Made by a program: the position numbers and the translations under genes. Positions 9,194 through 18,497 of a stretch of 64,000 bases of DNA are shown here, one piece after another (the first letter of the stretch is position 1; each line of letters starts with the position of its first letter). The notes below the pieces were generated by a model. That model was given only the letters and a program-made list of their open reading frames with translations. It did not search any database and had not been told where the DNA came from. The DNA comes from Pseudomonas wadenswilerensis (GTDB lineage Bacteria; Pseudomonadota; Gammaproteobacteria; Pseudomonadales; Pseudomonadaceae), in assembly GCF_900497695.1 (NCBI RefSeq), contig NZ_UIDD01000001.1:62001-126000 (forward strand). Direction: 5' to 3'.

Positions 9194-9844
9194 ATGCACC
9201 AGCAAAACATCCTCTTCGACCTCGACGGTACTCTGACCGATCCGCGATTGGGCATCACCCGCTCGATCCAGTACGCACTGGCCAAGCTCGGCATCGATGA
9301 GCCGGACCTGACGCGCCTGGAACACTTCATCGGCCCGCCGTTGCTGCAGGCGTTCATGCAGTTCTATGACTTCGATGAGGCCAAGGCCTGGGACGCGGTG
9401 AACTTCTATCGCGAGCGCTTCAAGGTCACCGGCCTGTACGAGAACCAGGTGTTCGACGGCGTCAGTGAAATGCTCGAAACCCTGCAAGGGCAGGGCCGCA
9501 CCCTGTACATCGCCACCTCCAAACCCTGGGAGTTTGCCCGCGAGATCGCCCGGCACTTCGATTTTGCCCGGCACTTCAAGGTGATCTACGGCAGCGAGCT
9601 GGACGGCACCCGCACCAACAAGGTCGAGCTGATCCGCCACCTGCTGGCCGAAGAAGCCCTGGACCCTGCGCACACCCTGATGATCGGCGACCGCAAGCAC
9701 GACCTGATCGGCGCGCGCAGCAACGGCCTGGAAGCGGTAGCGGTGGGTTATGGCTTTGGTAGCCATGAAGAGCTGACAGCGGAGCAGCCGGCTTATCACT
9801 TTGCTACGTTGGCGGAACTGCATCAGGCTTTTCAGCGCGGCTGA
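9194..9844 (+). CDS. HAD-family hydrolase, phosphoglycolate-phosphatase-like
   Basis: A 216-residue haloacid-dehalogenase hydrolase. Motif I DLDGTLTD carries the nucleophile D9 and acid D11; motif II is ATSKPW; motif III/IV is the GDRKHDLIGA segment near residue 175. A helical cap lies between motifs I and II, as in Gph-type phosphatases. The exact substrate cannot be told from sequence. It follows the gamma-carbonic anhydrase gene closely on the same strand and ends at a REP hairpin. Confidence 0.87.
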   Translation: MHQQNILFDLDGTLTDPRLGITRSIQYALAKLGIDEPDLTRLEHFIGPPLLQAFMQFYDFDEAKAWDAVNFYRERFKVTGLYENQVFDGVSEMLETLQGQGRTLYIATSKPWEFAREIARHFDFARHFKVIYGSELDGTRTNKVELIRHLLAEEALDPAHTLMIGDRKHDLIGARSNGLEAVAVGYGFGSHEELTAEQPAYHFATLAELHQAFQRG

Positions 9845-9849
9845 GGCCC

Positions 9850-10974
9850 CTATCGCGGGGCAAGCCCGCTCCCACTGTAGGAGCGGGCTTGCCCCGCGAT
9901 GCTTTTCAGCGCCTGCTGACGCTGTTCAAGGGGCAGCCGCCCGAAAGCTTCTACTCGCTGATAAAACACCTGCCAATCGCCCCCCACCTCGGCAAACAGC
10001 TGCGCAAACGCCGGCACCCACTGGTCATACAGGCCAAAGGGCAGCAACTTGGCATTGTTCATCGGCGCATTGATCCAGGCGTCATAGCGCCCGACACCGC
10101 CCCATTGGCTATCGCGCAAGGCCCGGTACTCACGGCGCAAGCGTTCGAACTCGGCCTGCTTGCCAGCGCGCTTGGCGGGCTCGGTCAGCGGCGCCGCGTA
10201 CAAGGCTTTGAGCCGTTCGCGGCTGGCCAGCACCAAGCCGACGAACTGCTCGCGCTGCTGGCTGCCAGCCTCGGCCAGCGCTGGCAGACTCCGCGCCGCT
10301 CGCCATTGACGGGTACCTTCCTGCTCGACAAACGTGGCGAAGGACTCGTTGAACGCAGTGTCGTCCTGCACATAGACCCGTTGGTGGGCCAACTCATGGA
10401 AGATCACCGTGGCCAGGCGTTCATCGCCCCAACCAAGCATCGAACTGAGGATCGGGTCGTCGAACCAACCCAGGGTCGAATAAGCCTCAACGCCACCCAC
10501 ATACACATCCAGCCCTTGCTGTTTCTGCAGCGCCGCCGCTCCTCGCGCCGCACCCTGGCTGTAATAACCGCGGTAGGCAACGCAGCCGGCGATGGGGAAG
10601 CAATGGGTTTGCGGCTCAAGTGAAAACTCCGGTGTGGCGAACACATTCCAGACCACATAGGGCCTGCCGATGTCGGCATACACCCGGTAACTGCGGTTGT
10701 CCGGCAGCTTCAAACGCGCACTGGCGAAGGCCCGGGCCTGCTCGGCATGCAACAAATGCTGGCGCAATGCGCTGTCGGTGGCCGGGTCGGCTACCAGTTC
10801 GGCGACCGGCTGGCGTGCCTGCAACAACTGCCACTGACCACTGGCCAGTTGCCCGTAGTAACTGACACTGGTGCAACCGTTCAGCAGTCCAATGGCCAGG
10901 AAGGGAACCAAGTAGCGAAAAATGTGGTCGAGTGACACATGACTTGAGCGCAACAAAAAAAATAGTCGAAGCAT
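9850..10974 (-). CDS. Putative lipoprotein aminopeptidase (DUF2265 family)
   Basis: A predicted secreted zinc peptidase of 374 residues. The N-terminus has a hydrophobic stretch ending in a lipobox, LLNGC, so it is likely a lipoprotein. The gluzincin motif HELAH is at residues 193-197, followed by the conserved NESFATFVEQEG segment, which supplies the third ligand. The ATG at 10974 has GGGA 5-6 bases upstream; a GTG at 10938 would give a shorter signal peptide and is an alternative. The last ~14 residues, GQARSYSGSGLAPR, and the stop are encoded by a REP element, so the C-terminus may be a recent change. Confidence 0.85.
   Translation of the reverse strand: MLRLFFLLRSSHVSLDHIFRYLVPFLAIGLLNGCTSVSYYGQLASGQWQLLQARQPVAELVADPATDSALRQHLLHAEQARAFASARLKLPDNRSYRVYADIGRPYVVWNVFATPEFSLEPQTHCFPIAGCVAYRGYYSQGAARGAAALQKQQGLDVYVGGVEAYSTLGWFDDPILSSMLGWGDERLATVIFHELAHQRVYVQDDTAFNESFATFVEQEGTRQWRAARSLPALAEAGSQQREQFVGLVLASRERLKALYAAPLTEPAKRAGKQAEFERLRREYRALRDSQWGGVGRYDAWINAPMNNAKLLPFGLYDQWVPAFAQLFAEVGGDWQVFYQRVEAFGRLPLEQRQQALKSIAGQARSYSGSGLAPR
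9852..9900. repeat. REP hairpin, perfect 21-bp inverted repeat
   Basis: Two perfect 21-base arms (9852-9872 and 9880-9900), core CGCGGGGCAAGCCCGCTCC, flank a 7-base loop. It sits between convergent genes and may end transcription of the HAD gene. The aminopeptidase frame runs through the whole element and stops at its far edge (TAG, 9850-9852). Confidence 0.92.
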
Positions 10975-11041
10975 TCGTATCCCGTCATCCGCTCAAGTAC
11001 TCGTCAGCTTCAAGACTATCCTGCCCGGCTGGAGTTTTGCC

Positions 11042-11455
11042 ATGCGTACACTGCTTGTCATCAGCGGTCTTCTGCTTCTGTCCGGCTGCGCCGGCCTGCC
11101 CGATCCCGACCCCAACCAGGCCTGGATCGACCTCGCACCGGGCCAGGATGACACCCTGCATGCCATGGAAATTGACGAACGTGCCTGGGCCGACAAACGC
11201 TATTTCGAGGTACCGCCAGGCAGCCATGAGCTGACCGTGCGCTATCTCTTCCCGGTTACCCCAAGCAATATCGGCCCGGTCGACGAGCCGCTGTGGCGCG
11301 ATTGCCAGCTGAATGTGAAGTTCAAGGATTTCAGTGCCGGCCAGCGTTATCAGCTTGAGGCCGGCAGCATCGGATTCCGCCCCTGGGCCAAGCTCTATGA
11401 CGAACAGCGCAAAGTGGTCGGCAAAGGCCAGCCGGCGGGCTGCCAGCGTACCTAA
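11042..11455 (+). CDS. Small putative lipoprotein, tandem copy 1
   Basis: A 137-residue protein with a short signal peptide and lipobox LLSGC (C16 as the lipidated residue). The mature part contains the segments NQAWIDL, AWADKRYFEVPPGSHELTVRYLF and FSAGQRYQLEA. The next gene shares this layout (QAWVDLYT, FFQVTPGAHELVVRFDYE, FEAGQRYRLEA), so the pair arose by duplication. No function is known. It is divergent from the aminopeptidase gene; the two starts are only about 70 bases apart. Confidence 0.8.
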   Translation: MRTLLVISGLLLLSGCAGLPDPDPNQAWIDLAPGQDDTLHAMEIDERAWADKRYFEVPPGSHELTVRYLFPVTPSNIGPVDEPLWRDCQLNVKFKDFSAGQRYQLEAGSIGFRPWAKLYDEQRKVVGKGQPAGCQRT

Positions 11456-11508
11456 AGGCGTGAATGGCGCTATGCTTATGCTTTGTAACCCGCACGTCGG
11501 AGTTCGCC

Positions 11509-11922
11509 ATGCGCCAGCCTATGATGCTGCTCGCAATCAGTACCCTGGGAGCTTGCGCCAGCCCCCTGCCACCTGTGGATAACAAGCAGGCCTGGGTCGA
11601 CCTTTACACCATCACACCGGGCAAACTGGTGATGGCCGAACGGCTTGATGGCCAGCGCCTGACCGATGGCCGGTTCTTCCAGGTCACGCCCGGCGCACAC
11701 GAGTTGGTGGTGAGGTTCGATTACGAAATCTACTCCGGTGGTTTCAGCACCGACCCGACCGAGCGTACCTGTTACCTGACGGTCAAATTCGCCCATTTCG
11801 AGGCCGGTCAGCGCTACCGCCTGGAAGCCCGGGCACCGGCCATGCAGCCCAGCGCCTACCTCTATGACGCTCAGCGCAAGGTCGTGGCCGAGGAATCGAA
11901 CGACATCTTCTGCACACCCTGA
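11509..11922 (+). CDS. Small putative lipoprotein, tandem copy 2
   Basis: A 137-residue paralogue of the preceding gene, beginning MRQPMMLLAIST with lipobox LGAC (C16). The frame is open from 11464, but the ATG at 11509 follows CGGAG by 7 bases and gives a proper lipoprotein signal, so it is preferred. Conserved positions with copy 1 include the QAW.DL, PG.HEL.VR, C.L.VKF and F.AGQRY.LEA motifs. It ends 4 bases before the convergent DUF1161 gene. Function unknown. Confidence 0.8.
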   Translation: MRQPMMLLAISTLGACASPLPPVDNKQAWVDLYTITPGKLVMAERLDGQRLTDGRFFQVTPGAHELVVRFDYEIYSGGFSTDPTERTCYLTVKFAHFEAGQRYRLEARAPAMQPSAYLYDAQRKVVAEESNDIFCTP

Positions 11923-11925
11923 TAC

Positions 11926-12159
11926 CTAGCGATCATTCTTTTGATAGATGATCTTCTTGGTGCCGTTTTCACAGCTGCCAACCACCATGTTCTGGTCTTT
12001 GACTTCGTCATTGCTGACAATTTCCAGGGTGTAGGAACTCACGTTGTTGGCCTGGATCTTCGCCTCAATCTCGGCCTTGAGCTCTTCACAGTTCTTGGTC
12101 GCGGCCAACGCAGACGTTGCCAGCAGCGAAGCCAGCACAGCGATTGCAACACGGATCAT
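11926..12159 (-). CDS. DUF1161 small secreted protein
   Basis: A 77-residue protein with a signal peptide (MIRVAIAVLASLLATSALA) and a short mature domain carrying CEELKAEIEAKI and VVGSCENGTKKIIY. Two cysteines, one in each motif, may form a disulfide in the periplasm. The frame is open to 12201, but the ATG at 12159 has an AAGGAG site. A second copy of the family lies at 13924. Function unknown. Confidence 0.82.
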   Translation of the reverse strand: MIRVAIAVLASLLATSALAATKNCEELKAEIEAKIQANNVSSYTLEIVSNDEVKDQNMVVGSCENGTKKIIYQKNDR

Positions 12160-12232
12160 GGGACAGCTCCTTGTGGCGGCAGACGTTCTACCGACCCTCA
12201 TTTGACCACAAGAAGCGCGTCCCGGTTCTGCC

Positions 12233-12658
12233 TTAACTCAGCAGCGTCGCATCCAGGCTGATTTTCGCGTTGAGCACTTTCGATACCGGGCAACCGGCCT
12301 TGGCCTTGTTGGCGATCTCAAGAAACTGCGCTTCGCTGGCCCCGGGCACCTTGGCCTTTAGGATCAGGTTCACGGCGGTAATGGCAAAGCCATCTGGCAG
12401 TTTGTCGAGGGTCACTTCAGCAATGGTATCGATGCGTTCTGCGGTCAATCCGGCCTCACCGAGCATCATCGACAGGGCCATGGAGAAACAGCCGGCATGC
12501 GCCGCACCGATCAATTCTTCCGGGTTGGTGCCCGGCTGGCCCTCGAAGCGGGTGTTGAAGCCATAGGGGTTCTGCTTGAGGGCGCCACTTTCCGTAGAAA
12601 GCAGGCCCTTGCCGTCCTTCAAGCCACCTTGCCAGATAGCCGATGCTGTTTTTTTCAT
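12233..12658 (-). CDS. osmC: OsmC-family peroxide-reducing protein
   Basis: A 141-residue OsmC/Ohr-family thiol peroxidase that reduces organic peroxides. Both catalytic cysteines are present: C57 in AAHAGCFSMAL and C123 in KAGCPVSKVL. The start MKKTASAIWQGGLKDGKG is that of the OsmC branch rather than Ohr. A good AGGAGGC ribosome site precedes the ATG. It stands alone between a DUF1161 gene and the divergent monooxygenase. Confidence 0.9.
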   Translation of the reverse strand: MKKTASAIWQGGLKDGKGLLSTESGALKQNPYGFNTRFEGQPGTNPEELIGAAHAGCFSMALSMMLGEAGLTAERIDTIAEVTLDKLPDGFAITAVNLILKAKVPGASEAQFLEIANKAKAGCPVSKVLNAKISLDATLLS

Positions 12659-12843
12659 AATGCCTCCTGAGCTCCGTGGGACGCGTGATATCGCGCCTTG
12701 CCTTAAATTCAGAGATCCTTGACTCAGGCAAGTTCAGACGGATTACAAACCCTGGCATTGATTCCTGCAGATGTGCCCATACAGAGCTAGAAAGGCCGTT
12801 GGGTTATTTCGGCCAATCGACTGCCCAGGAGGCTCAAACGCCC

Positions 12844-13848
12844 ATGAAGCGACTTGCGGATATCAAGATCTCCACCCTCGACCTGGTACCAGTGCGTGCC
12901 GACAGCGGCCCGGCGCAGTCCCTGCGCAATTCGCTGGACCTGGCGCAACATGTCGAAAAGTTTGGCTACAACCGCTTCTGGGTGGCCGAGCACCACAACA
13001 TGGATGGCATCGCAAGTTCTGCAACCTCGGTACTGCTCAGTTACCTGGCCGGTGGTACGTCGACCATTCGCGTTGGCGCCGGCGGGGTAATGCTGCCCAA
13101 CCATGCGCCGCTGGTGATCGCCGAACAGTTCGGGACCCTGGCCAGTCTTTACCCCGGGCGTATCGACCTGGGCCTGGGGCGCGCACCCGGCTCCGACCAG
13201 ATGACCGCCCGCGCCCTGCGCCGCGAACGCTCTGGCAGTGCGGACGACTTCCCCGATGATGTCGAAGAACTGATGCGTTACCTGGGCCCGCGCACACCGG
13301 ATCAGAAAGTCATTGCCGTGCCGGGATACGGTACTGAAGTACCGATCTGGTTACTGGGTTCGAGCCTGTTCAGTGCGCAATTGGCCGGAATGCGCGGTTT
13401 ACCCTACGCCTTCGCTTCGCATTTCGCCCCGCGCTACATGCACGAAGCGATTCGTGTGTACCGCAACCACTTCCAGCCTTCGGCCGTGCTCGACAAGCCC
13501 TACGTGATGCTCGGCGTACCCCTGGTGGCGGCCGAGACTGATGAACAGGCTGATTACCTGGCCACCTCGGTGTATCAGCGCATCCTCGCCCTGATGCGCG
13601 GCCAAAGCCTGGTGCAACGTCCGCCGGTAGAGACCATGGACGGCCTGTGGCTGCCTCATGAGCGTGAAGCGGTGGGCAGTTTCCTTGGCCTGGCGATGGT
13701 GGGTAGCCCAGAGAAAATCCGCGCCAAGCTTGAGGTGCTGCTGGAGCAAACCGAGGCTGATGAGCTGATCTTTACCTGCGATCTGTATGAGCATGCGGAC
13801 CGGATTCGGTCTTATGAGCTGCTGGCGCAGACGGTGCTGGGCGGCTGA
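12844..13848 (+). CDS. Luciferase-like (LLM) flavin-dependent monooxygenase
   Basis: A 334-residue member of the bacterial-luciferase-like family that uses reduced FMN or F420; in Pseudomonas FMN is expected. Hallmarks are the N-terminal [17 protein letters not shown], the [18 protein letters not shown] segment and [13 protein letters not shown]. The frame is open from 12676, but the ATG at 12844 begins the family N-terminus and has an AGGAGG site 11 bases upstream. The substrate is unknown. A REP hairpin follows the stop. Confidence 0.87.
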   Translation: MKRLADIKISTLDLVPVRADSGPAQSLRNSLDLAQHVEKFGYNRFWVAEHHNMDGIASSATSVLLSYLAGGTSTIRVGAGGVMLPNHAPLVIAEQFGTLASLYPGRIDLGLGRAPGSDQMTARALRRERSGSADDFPDDVEELMRYLGPRTPDQKVIAVPGYGTEVPIWLLGSSLFSAQLAGMRGLPYAFASHFAPRYMHEAIRVYRNHFQPSAVLDKPYVMLGVPLVAAETDEQADYLATSVYQRILALMRGQSLVQRPPVETMDGLWLPHEREAVGSFLGLAMVGSPEKIRAKLEVLLEQTEADELIFTCDLYEHADRIRSYELLAQTVLGG

Positions 13849-13855
13849 GGGCCCT

Positions 13856-13909
13856 ATCGCGGGGCAATCCCGCTCCTACAATCAGGTAGGAGCGGGATTG
13901 CCCCGCGAT
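13856..13909. repeat. REP hairpin
   Basis: An inverted repeat with arms ATCGCGGGGCAATCCCGC.. and its complement, with a short loop near 13880. It is the same GCGGGGCAA family as the element at 9852 but with an internal T for G change matched on both arms, so the hairpin is kept. It lies between convergent genes. Confidence 0.9.
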
Positions 13910-13923
13910 GGATTCAATATCGA

Positions 13924-14148
13924 TCAGCCGCGCTTGTAGACGATTTCCTTGGTACCGCCTTCGCAGCTACCCACGACCTTGCCACCAGCGGCAGCGCCTT
14001 TATCGACGATCTCCAGCGAATAGCCGCTGACGCCTTTGGCATCGAGCTTGGCTGCTATTTCGCTCTTGAGCTCTTCACATGGCTTGCCGGCCGCCAACGC
14101 GGTACCCGCCAACGTCATCAAACCTATCGCTACTACTAACTTCTTCAT
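13924..14148 (-). CDS. DUF1161 small secreted protein, second copy
   Basis: A 74-residue protein with a signal peptide ending TALAAG and the family motifs CEELKSEIAAKL and VVGSCEGGTKEIVY. It is a clear paralogue of the gene at 11926, with the same two cysteines. An AAGGAAAG ribosome site precedes the ATG. It sits between a REP hairpin and the dodecin gene on the same strand. Function unknown. Confidence 0.85.
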   Translation of the reverse strand: MKKLVVAIGLMTLAGTALAAGKPCEELKSEIAAKLDAKGVSGYSLEIVDKGAAAGGKVVGSCEGGTKEIVYKRG

Positions 14149-14251
14149 CGATCGCTTTCCTTGTTCAGATCAAAGTAGAGAAGGGCGCCAGGAGGGCCGG
14201 GCGCCTCAGACTGTGTAACGCAATTGACCCGCACAAGCCAGTGTCGCCGCT

Positions 14252-14467
14252 TCAGCTATTGACGATGCGAAAGCCCACCTTGAGCGTGACCTGAAAATGC
14301 GCGGCCTTGTTGTCCTTGATATGGCCACGGGTGTCGACCACCTCGAACCATTCAAGATGCTTGATGCTTTTGCCTGCCTCGGCCAGGGCGTTGTTGATCG
14401 CCTCTTCAATGGAAGTGGGCGACGAGCCGACGAGTTCGATTTTCTTGTAGGTGTGGTGATCTGACAT
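14252..14467 (-). CDS. Dodecin-family flavin-binding protein
   Basis: A 71-residue dodecin: small proteins that form hollow 12-mers and store or buffer flavins. The sequence has the family strand-helix-strand-strand pattern, with [20 protein letters not shown], the flavin-stacking W in [13 protein letters not shown] and the end [11 protein letters not shown]. The frame is open to 14596, but the ATG at 14467 has a strong AAGGAGG site. Its own promoter likely lies between it and the divergent DUF883 gene. Confidence 0.92.
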   Translation of the reverse strand: MSDHHTYKKIELVGSSPTSIEEAINNALAEAGKSIKHLEWFEVVDTRGHIKDNKAAHFQVTLKVGFRIVNS

Positions 14468-14619
14468 GGCAACCTCCTTTTTTAATGTGAGATAGAGCCT
14501 AGCAGCGCCGGGCTGATTTACCTGCGAGGGGTAAATACCGCTAAAAGTTCGACTGCACTTTCCCAACACCCTGTAGTCGGAAACTACACAGCTCAACTCA
14601 ACCTCGAAGGAGAGTCACC

Positions 14620-14946
14620 ATGGCCAACACCTCGCTGCGCAAAGCTTCGCTGCAAAGCATGGAAGCGGAAATCGAAAGCCTGCTCAAGTCCCTGGAAAGC
14701 CTCAAGGACGATGCCTCGGATGAGTCGCGCAAAACCTTGAAGACGCTCAAGGGCAACGCCGAGAATGCCCTGCGCCATTCGCGCAACCTGCTCAGCGATG
14801 CCTACGAAGACGTCAAAACCAAGACCCGCCAGACTGGCCTCGCCACCCGCGACTATGCCCAGGAGCACCCTTGGACCACCGCCGGTGTCGCCGTTGGCGC
14901 CCTCGGCCTGTTGGCCGCGTACCTGCTGTGCAAACGCGGTAACTAA
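14620..14946 (+). CDS. DUF883 (ElaB/YqjD-type) membrane-anchored protein
   Basis: A 108-residue protein with a long charged helical region (residues 1-80, rich in E, K, S and L) and one C-terminal membrane segment (about 88-104, [16 protein letters not shown]), ending in CKRGN. This is the layout of ElaB/YqjD, which are inner-membrane proteins linked to ribosomes in stationary phase in E. coli. A GAAGGAGAG ribosome site precedes the ATG. Its stop overlaps that of convergent trpI. Confidence 0.87.
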   Translation: MANTSLRKASLQSMEAEIESLLKSLESLKDDASDESRKTLKTLKGNAENALRHSRNLLSDAYEDVKTKTRQTGLATRDYAQEHPWTTAGVAVGALGLLAAYLLCKRGN

Positions 14947-15839
14947 GCGGCCTGGCGCGCCAGCTCGGCGCGCAACCAGCCGGCTAACTGCTCGGCGCGC
15001 CCGTCTGCGGCGCGTCGCGGCACCCACAGGGCCAGCGCGGCCTGTGTTTCACAAAATCCCCAGGGTGCAGCCAGACGGCCGGCCCGCAGATCGTCGGCTA
15101 CCAGCGGTTGCGGTGCAATCGCCACACCCAGCCCCGCCACCGCCGCCTCCAGCAAGTAATACAGATGCTCGAAATCCTGCCCGTAGCACAGCGCCTGCGG
15201 GTCTATACCCTGCTGCGCGGCCCAGCTTGGCCAGGCTTGCGGGCGAGAGGTGGTCTGCAACAGTGTTTCAGCCAGCAGCGCCTCAGCCGGCGCCAGCTGC
15301 AAGCGGTTGAAGCCGGGGAAGTGCGGGCTGAGCACCGGGCCAATGCGCTCCTGGGCCAGCACATGAACCTGCATGTCCGCCGGCCACGGTGGCTCGGCAA
15401 ACACCAGCAGGGCGTCCAGCCCCGGGCGGCGCGGGTCGAGATCACCTTCACCGGCCGACAGGTGCAGGCGCAGTTGCGGCAGGTCCGCCTTCAGCCGGCC
15501 CAGCCGCGGGATGAACCAGCGTGCCAGCAAGCTACCGGAACAGCCGAGGACGAACGGCGCATCGGCGCTGCTCTGGCTCAGTTCGGCGCACACCCCGCGC
15601 AGACGCTCGAACGCGTCGCTGCTGGCATCGCGTAAACGCACACCCGCATCTGTGAGTTTAAGGCCGCGCCCTTCCTTGACGAACAACGCCACCCCAAGGT
15701 GTTCTTCAAGCACCTTCAATTGCCGGCTTACCGCACCGTGGGTAACGTGCAGCTGCTCGGCCGCCTGGCTGACGCTGTTGAGCCGGGCAGTGGCTTCAAA
15801 GGCCCGAAGGGCATTGAGGGGAGGCAGGTCCTGGCGCAT
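14943..15839 (-). CDS. trpI: LysR-type activator of trpBA
   Basis: A 298-residue LysR-family regulator with an N-terminal helix-turn-helix ([21 protein letters not shown], about residues 17-37) and a C-terminal effector domain. It is divergent from trpBA, the arrangement known for TrpI in Pseudomonas, where indoleglycerol phosphate is the co-inducer. The assignment rests on this synteny plus family membership. The 109-base trpI-trpB gap is close to that described in P. aeruginosa and should hold both TrpI sites and both promoters. Confidence 0.9.
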   Translation of the reverse strand: MRQDLPPLNALRAFEATARLNSVSQAAEQLHVTHGAVSRQLKVLEEHLGVALFVKEGRGLKLTDAGVRLRDASSDAFERLRGVCAELSQSSADAPFVLGCSGSLLARWFIPRLGRLKADLPQLRLHLSAGEGDLDPRRPGLDALLVFAEPPWPADMQVHVLAQERIGPVLSPHFPGFNRLQLAPAEALLAETLLQTTSRPQAWPSWAAQQGIDPQALCYGQDFEHLYYLLEAAVAGLGVAIAPQPLVADDLRAGRLAAPWGFCETQAALALWVPRRAADGRAEQLAGWLRAELARQAA

Positions 15840-15948
15840 GACGTGTGAGTTTTCCTGACATGTTGTCGCAATCTTATCGGTTTTCAGTTGCGCGTGTCGT
15901 GGTTAGAGTAAAGCCATTCCCGACTTCACTACCGCCCTGGAGCGACCC

Positions 15949-17166
15949 ATGACCCAGACCAACTTCCGCGCCGGCCCCGATGCCAACGGCCTGTTTGGCG
16001 CATTCGGCGGCCGCTACGTGGCAGAAACCCTGATGCCGCTGGTGCTCGACCTGGCCCGCGAATACGAGGCGGCCAAGGCCGACCCGGAGTTCCTCGAGCA
16101 ACTGGCGTACTTTCAGCGCGACTACATCGGCCGGCCCAACCCGCTGTATTTCGCCGAACGCCTGACCGAACATTGCGGCGGCGCGAAGATCTTCTTCAAG
16201 CGTGAAGAGCTCAACCACACCGGCGCGCACAAGGTGAACAACTGCATTGGCCAGGTACTGCTGGCCAAGCGCATGGGCAAAAAACGCTTGATCGCCGAAA
16301 CCGGAGCCGGCATGCACGGTGTGGCCACTGCCACCGTCGCCGCACGCTTCGGCCTGCCTTGCGTGATCTACATGGGCGCCACCGACATCGAGCGCCAGCA
16401 AGCCAACGTATTTCGCATGAAGCTGCTGGGCGCCGAAATCGTCCCGGTCACCGCCGGTACCGGCACCCTCAAGGACGCGATGAACGAGGCTTTGCGTGAC
16501 TGGGTCACCAACGTCGACGACACCTTCTACCTGATCGGCACCGTGGCCGGTCCGCACCCGTACCCGGCAATGGTCCGCGACTTCCAGTCGATCATCGGCA
16601 AAGAAACCCGCGAACAGCTGCAAGCCAAGGAAGGGCGCCTGCCCGACAGCCTGATCGCCTGCGTCGGCGGCGGCTCCAATGCCATGGGCCTGTTCCACGA
16701 TTTCCTCGATGACGCCAGCGTGCAGATCATCGGCGTCGAAGCCGGTGGCCATGGCGTGGACACTGACAAGCATGCCGCCAGCCTCAACGGTGGCGTGCCG
16801 GGCGTACTGCATGGCAACCGCACCTACCTGCTGCAGGATGCCGACGGCCAGATCACCGACGCCCACTCGATTTCCGCCGGCCTCGACTACCCCGGCATCG
16901 GCCCTGAACACGCCTGGTTGCACGAAGTGAAACGCGTCGAGTACGTCAGCATCACCGACGACGAAGCCCTGGCCGCGTTCCACACCACCTGCCGCCTGGA
17001 AGGCATTATTCCGGCCCTGGAAACCTCCCATGCCCTGGCCGAAGCGATCAAACGCGCGCCAACCCTGCCCAAGGATCACCTGATGGTGGTGTGCCTGTCC
17101 GGGCGCGGCGACAAAGACATGCAAACCGTGATGAGCCATATGGCCGCCCAGGAGAAACAGGCATGA
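15949..17166 (+). CDS. trpB: Tryptophan synthase beta chain
   Basis: Pyridoxal-phosphate enzyme that joins indole and serine to make tryptophan, in an alpha2beta2 complex with TrpA. The 405-residue sequence has the PLP lysine K95 in HTGAHKVNN, the [10 protein letters not shown] region and the glycine-rich phosphate loop [17 protein letters not shown] site precedes the ATG. Its stop overlaps the trpA start (ATGA), showing coupled translation. Expression should depend on TrpI, encoded divergently. Confidence 0.98.
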   Translation: MTQTNFRAGPDANGLFGAFGGRYVAETLMPLVLDLAREYEAAKADPEFLEQLAYFQRDYIGRPNPLYFAERLTEHCGGAKIFFKREELNHTGAHKVNNCIGQVLLAKRMGKKRLIAETGAGMHGVATATVAARFGLPCVIYMGATDIERQQANVFRMKLLGAEIVPVTAGTGTLKDAMNEALRDWVTNVDDTFYLIGTVAGPHPYPAMVRDFQSIIGKETREQLQAKEGRLPDSLIACVGGGSNAMGLFHDFLDDASVQIIGVEAGGHGVDTDKHAASLNGGVPGVLHGNRTYLLQDADGQITDAHSISAGLDYPGIGPEHAWLHEVKRVEYVSITDDEALAAFHTTCRLEGIIPALETSHALAEAIKRAPTLPKDHLMVVCLSGRGDKDMQTVMSHMAAQEKQA

Positions 17167-17975
17167 GCCGTCTTGAACAACGCTTCGCCGAACTGAAGGC
17201 CGAAGGCCGCTCCGCACTGGTCACCTTCATCACCGCCGGCGACCCTGGCTACGATGCCTCGCTGGAGATCCTCAAAGGCCTGCCGGCTGCTGGCGCCGAC
17301 GTGATCGAGCTGGGCATGCCGTTCACCGACCCGATGGCCGACGGCGTGGCAATTCAGCTCGCCACCCTGCGCGCCCTGGAAGCCGGCCAGACCCTGGCGA
17401 AAACCCTGCAGATGGTCAGCGAGTTCCGCGTCGGCAACCAGACCACGCCGATCGTGCTGATGGGCTACTACAACCCGATCCACCGCTTTGGTGTCGAGGC
17501 CTTCGTGGCCCAGGCCAAGGCAGTGGGCGTGGATGGCCTGATCATCGTCGACCTGCCGCCAGAGCATGATGCCGAGCTGGCTACCCCGGCCCAGGCCGCA
17601 GGTATCGACTTCATCCGCCTGACCACCCCGACCACCGACGACGTGCGCCTGCCGCGCGTGCTTGAGCGCAGCTCGGGCTTCGTCTACTACGTGTCGGTTG
17701 CCGGCGTGACCGGTGCCGGTTCAGCGACCACCGAACACGTCAGCAGCGCCATCGAGCGCCTGCGCCGGCACACCGACCTGCCGATCAGCGTCGGCTTCGG
17801 TATCCGCACGCCAGAGCAGGCAGCTGCCATTGCCAAACTGTCAGATGGTGTAGTGGTAGGCTCGGCGCTGGTGGACAAGATTGCCAATGCCAAGAATGCC
17901 GAACAGGCCGTGGGTGATGTGCTCGAGCTGTGCTCGGCGTTGGCCCAGGGTGTGCGGGGTGCGCGCAAGGCTTGA
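17163..17975 (+). CDS. trpA: Tryptophan synthase alpha chain
   Basis: TIM-barrel subunit that cleaves indoleglycerol phosphate and channels indole to TrpB. The 270-residue protein carries catalytic E49 ([10 protein letters not shown]) and D60 (MADG), plus the phosphate-binding GFGIRTPEQ loop. The frame is open from 17091 but the ATG at 17163 overlaps the trpB stop by four bases and starts the family N-terminus. A REPIN follows the stop. Confidence 0.98.
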   Translation: MSRLEQRFAELKAEGRSALVTFITAGDPGYDASLEILKGLPAAGADVIELGMPFTDPMADGVAIQLATLRALEAGQTLAKTLQMVSEFRVGNQTTPIVLMGYYNPIHRFGVEAFVAQAKAVGVDGLIIVDLPPEHDAELATPAQAAGIDFIRLTTPTTDDVRLPRVLERSSGFVYYVSVAGVTGAGSATTEHVSSAIERLRRHTDLPISVGFGIRTPEQAAAIAKLSDGVVVGSALVDKIANAKNAEQAVGDVLELCSALAQGVRGARKA

Positions 17976-17987
17976 GGCAGCGCCTCA

Positions 17988-18068
17988 ATCGCCGGCAAGC
18001 CGGCTCCCACAGGACAGCGGCGATCTTCGGATCACTCCGGTACCTGTGGGAGCTGGCTTGCCAGCGAT
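17988..18068. repeat. REPIN (paired inverted REP sequences)
   Basis: Left half ATCGCCGGCAAGCCGGCTCC then CACA, right half TGTGGGAGCTGGC then TTGCCAGCGAT, about 30 bases apart. It belongs to the GTGGGAGC family and lies just past trpA, where it may protect or end the trpBA transcript. Confidence 0.88.
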
Positions 18069-18084
18069 GGTAAAGCTCGAAATT

Positions 18085-18420
18085 TCAAGGCTGTTGAAAG
18101 ATCGAAAGATTCAAAGGCCGCACCGCTCCCATCCAGATCGCATGATCGCGATGATCGGCCAGCTCATCCCCGGTCAGCGGATGCAGAAACACCACCAGCC
18201 CATGGCGATACAACGCCAGCCAGGGCAACACCACGCCAACCACCTCAGGCCCGAAGGCCAGCTGGCAGCTCCAGTCCGGGTGCGGTCCGACCGGCTTCTG
18301 ATGCATGCGGCCCATGCTCACCGGAAACAACCGCGCGGCTTCTTCACACAGTTGCCGGGCCTGTTCCATGGTGCTGGCGTCATAGTAGATATGGGCGTGA
18401 TAACCCTTGATCCTCTGCAC
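18085..18420 (-). CDS. DOPA 4,5-dioxygenase family protein
   Basis: A 111-residue protein of the DOPA-dioxygenase-like family (ferredoxin-like fold). Family features are YHAHIYYD near the N-terminus, the MHQKPVGPHPDWSC segment and LHPLTGDELADHRDHAIWMG, which supply the His residues thought to bind metal. Bacterial members have no settled role and it is not safe to call it an aromatic dioxygenase. It stands alone, divergent from the gene at 18498. Confidence 0.85.
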   Translation of the reverse strand: MQRIKGYHAHIYYDASTMEQARQLCEEAARLFPVSMGRMHQKPVGPHPDWSCQLAFGPEVVGVVLPWLALYRHGLVVFLHPLTGDELADHRDHAIWMGAVRPLNLSIFQQP

Positions 18421-18497
18421 GAAAACTCCTGAATCATAACGAACCCGCAGCGCGCTGCGCGGGTCAAATGATCACCCGCCGCCAATGGAGTGATCTG

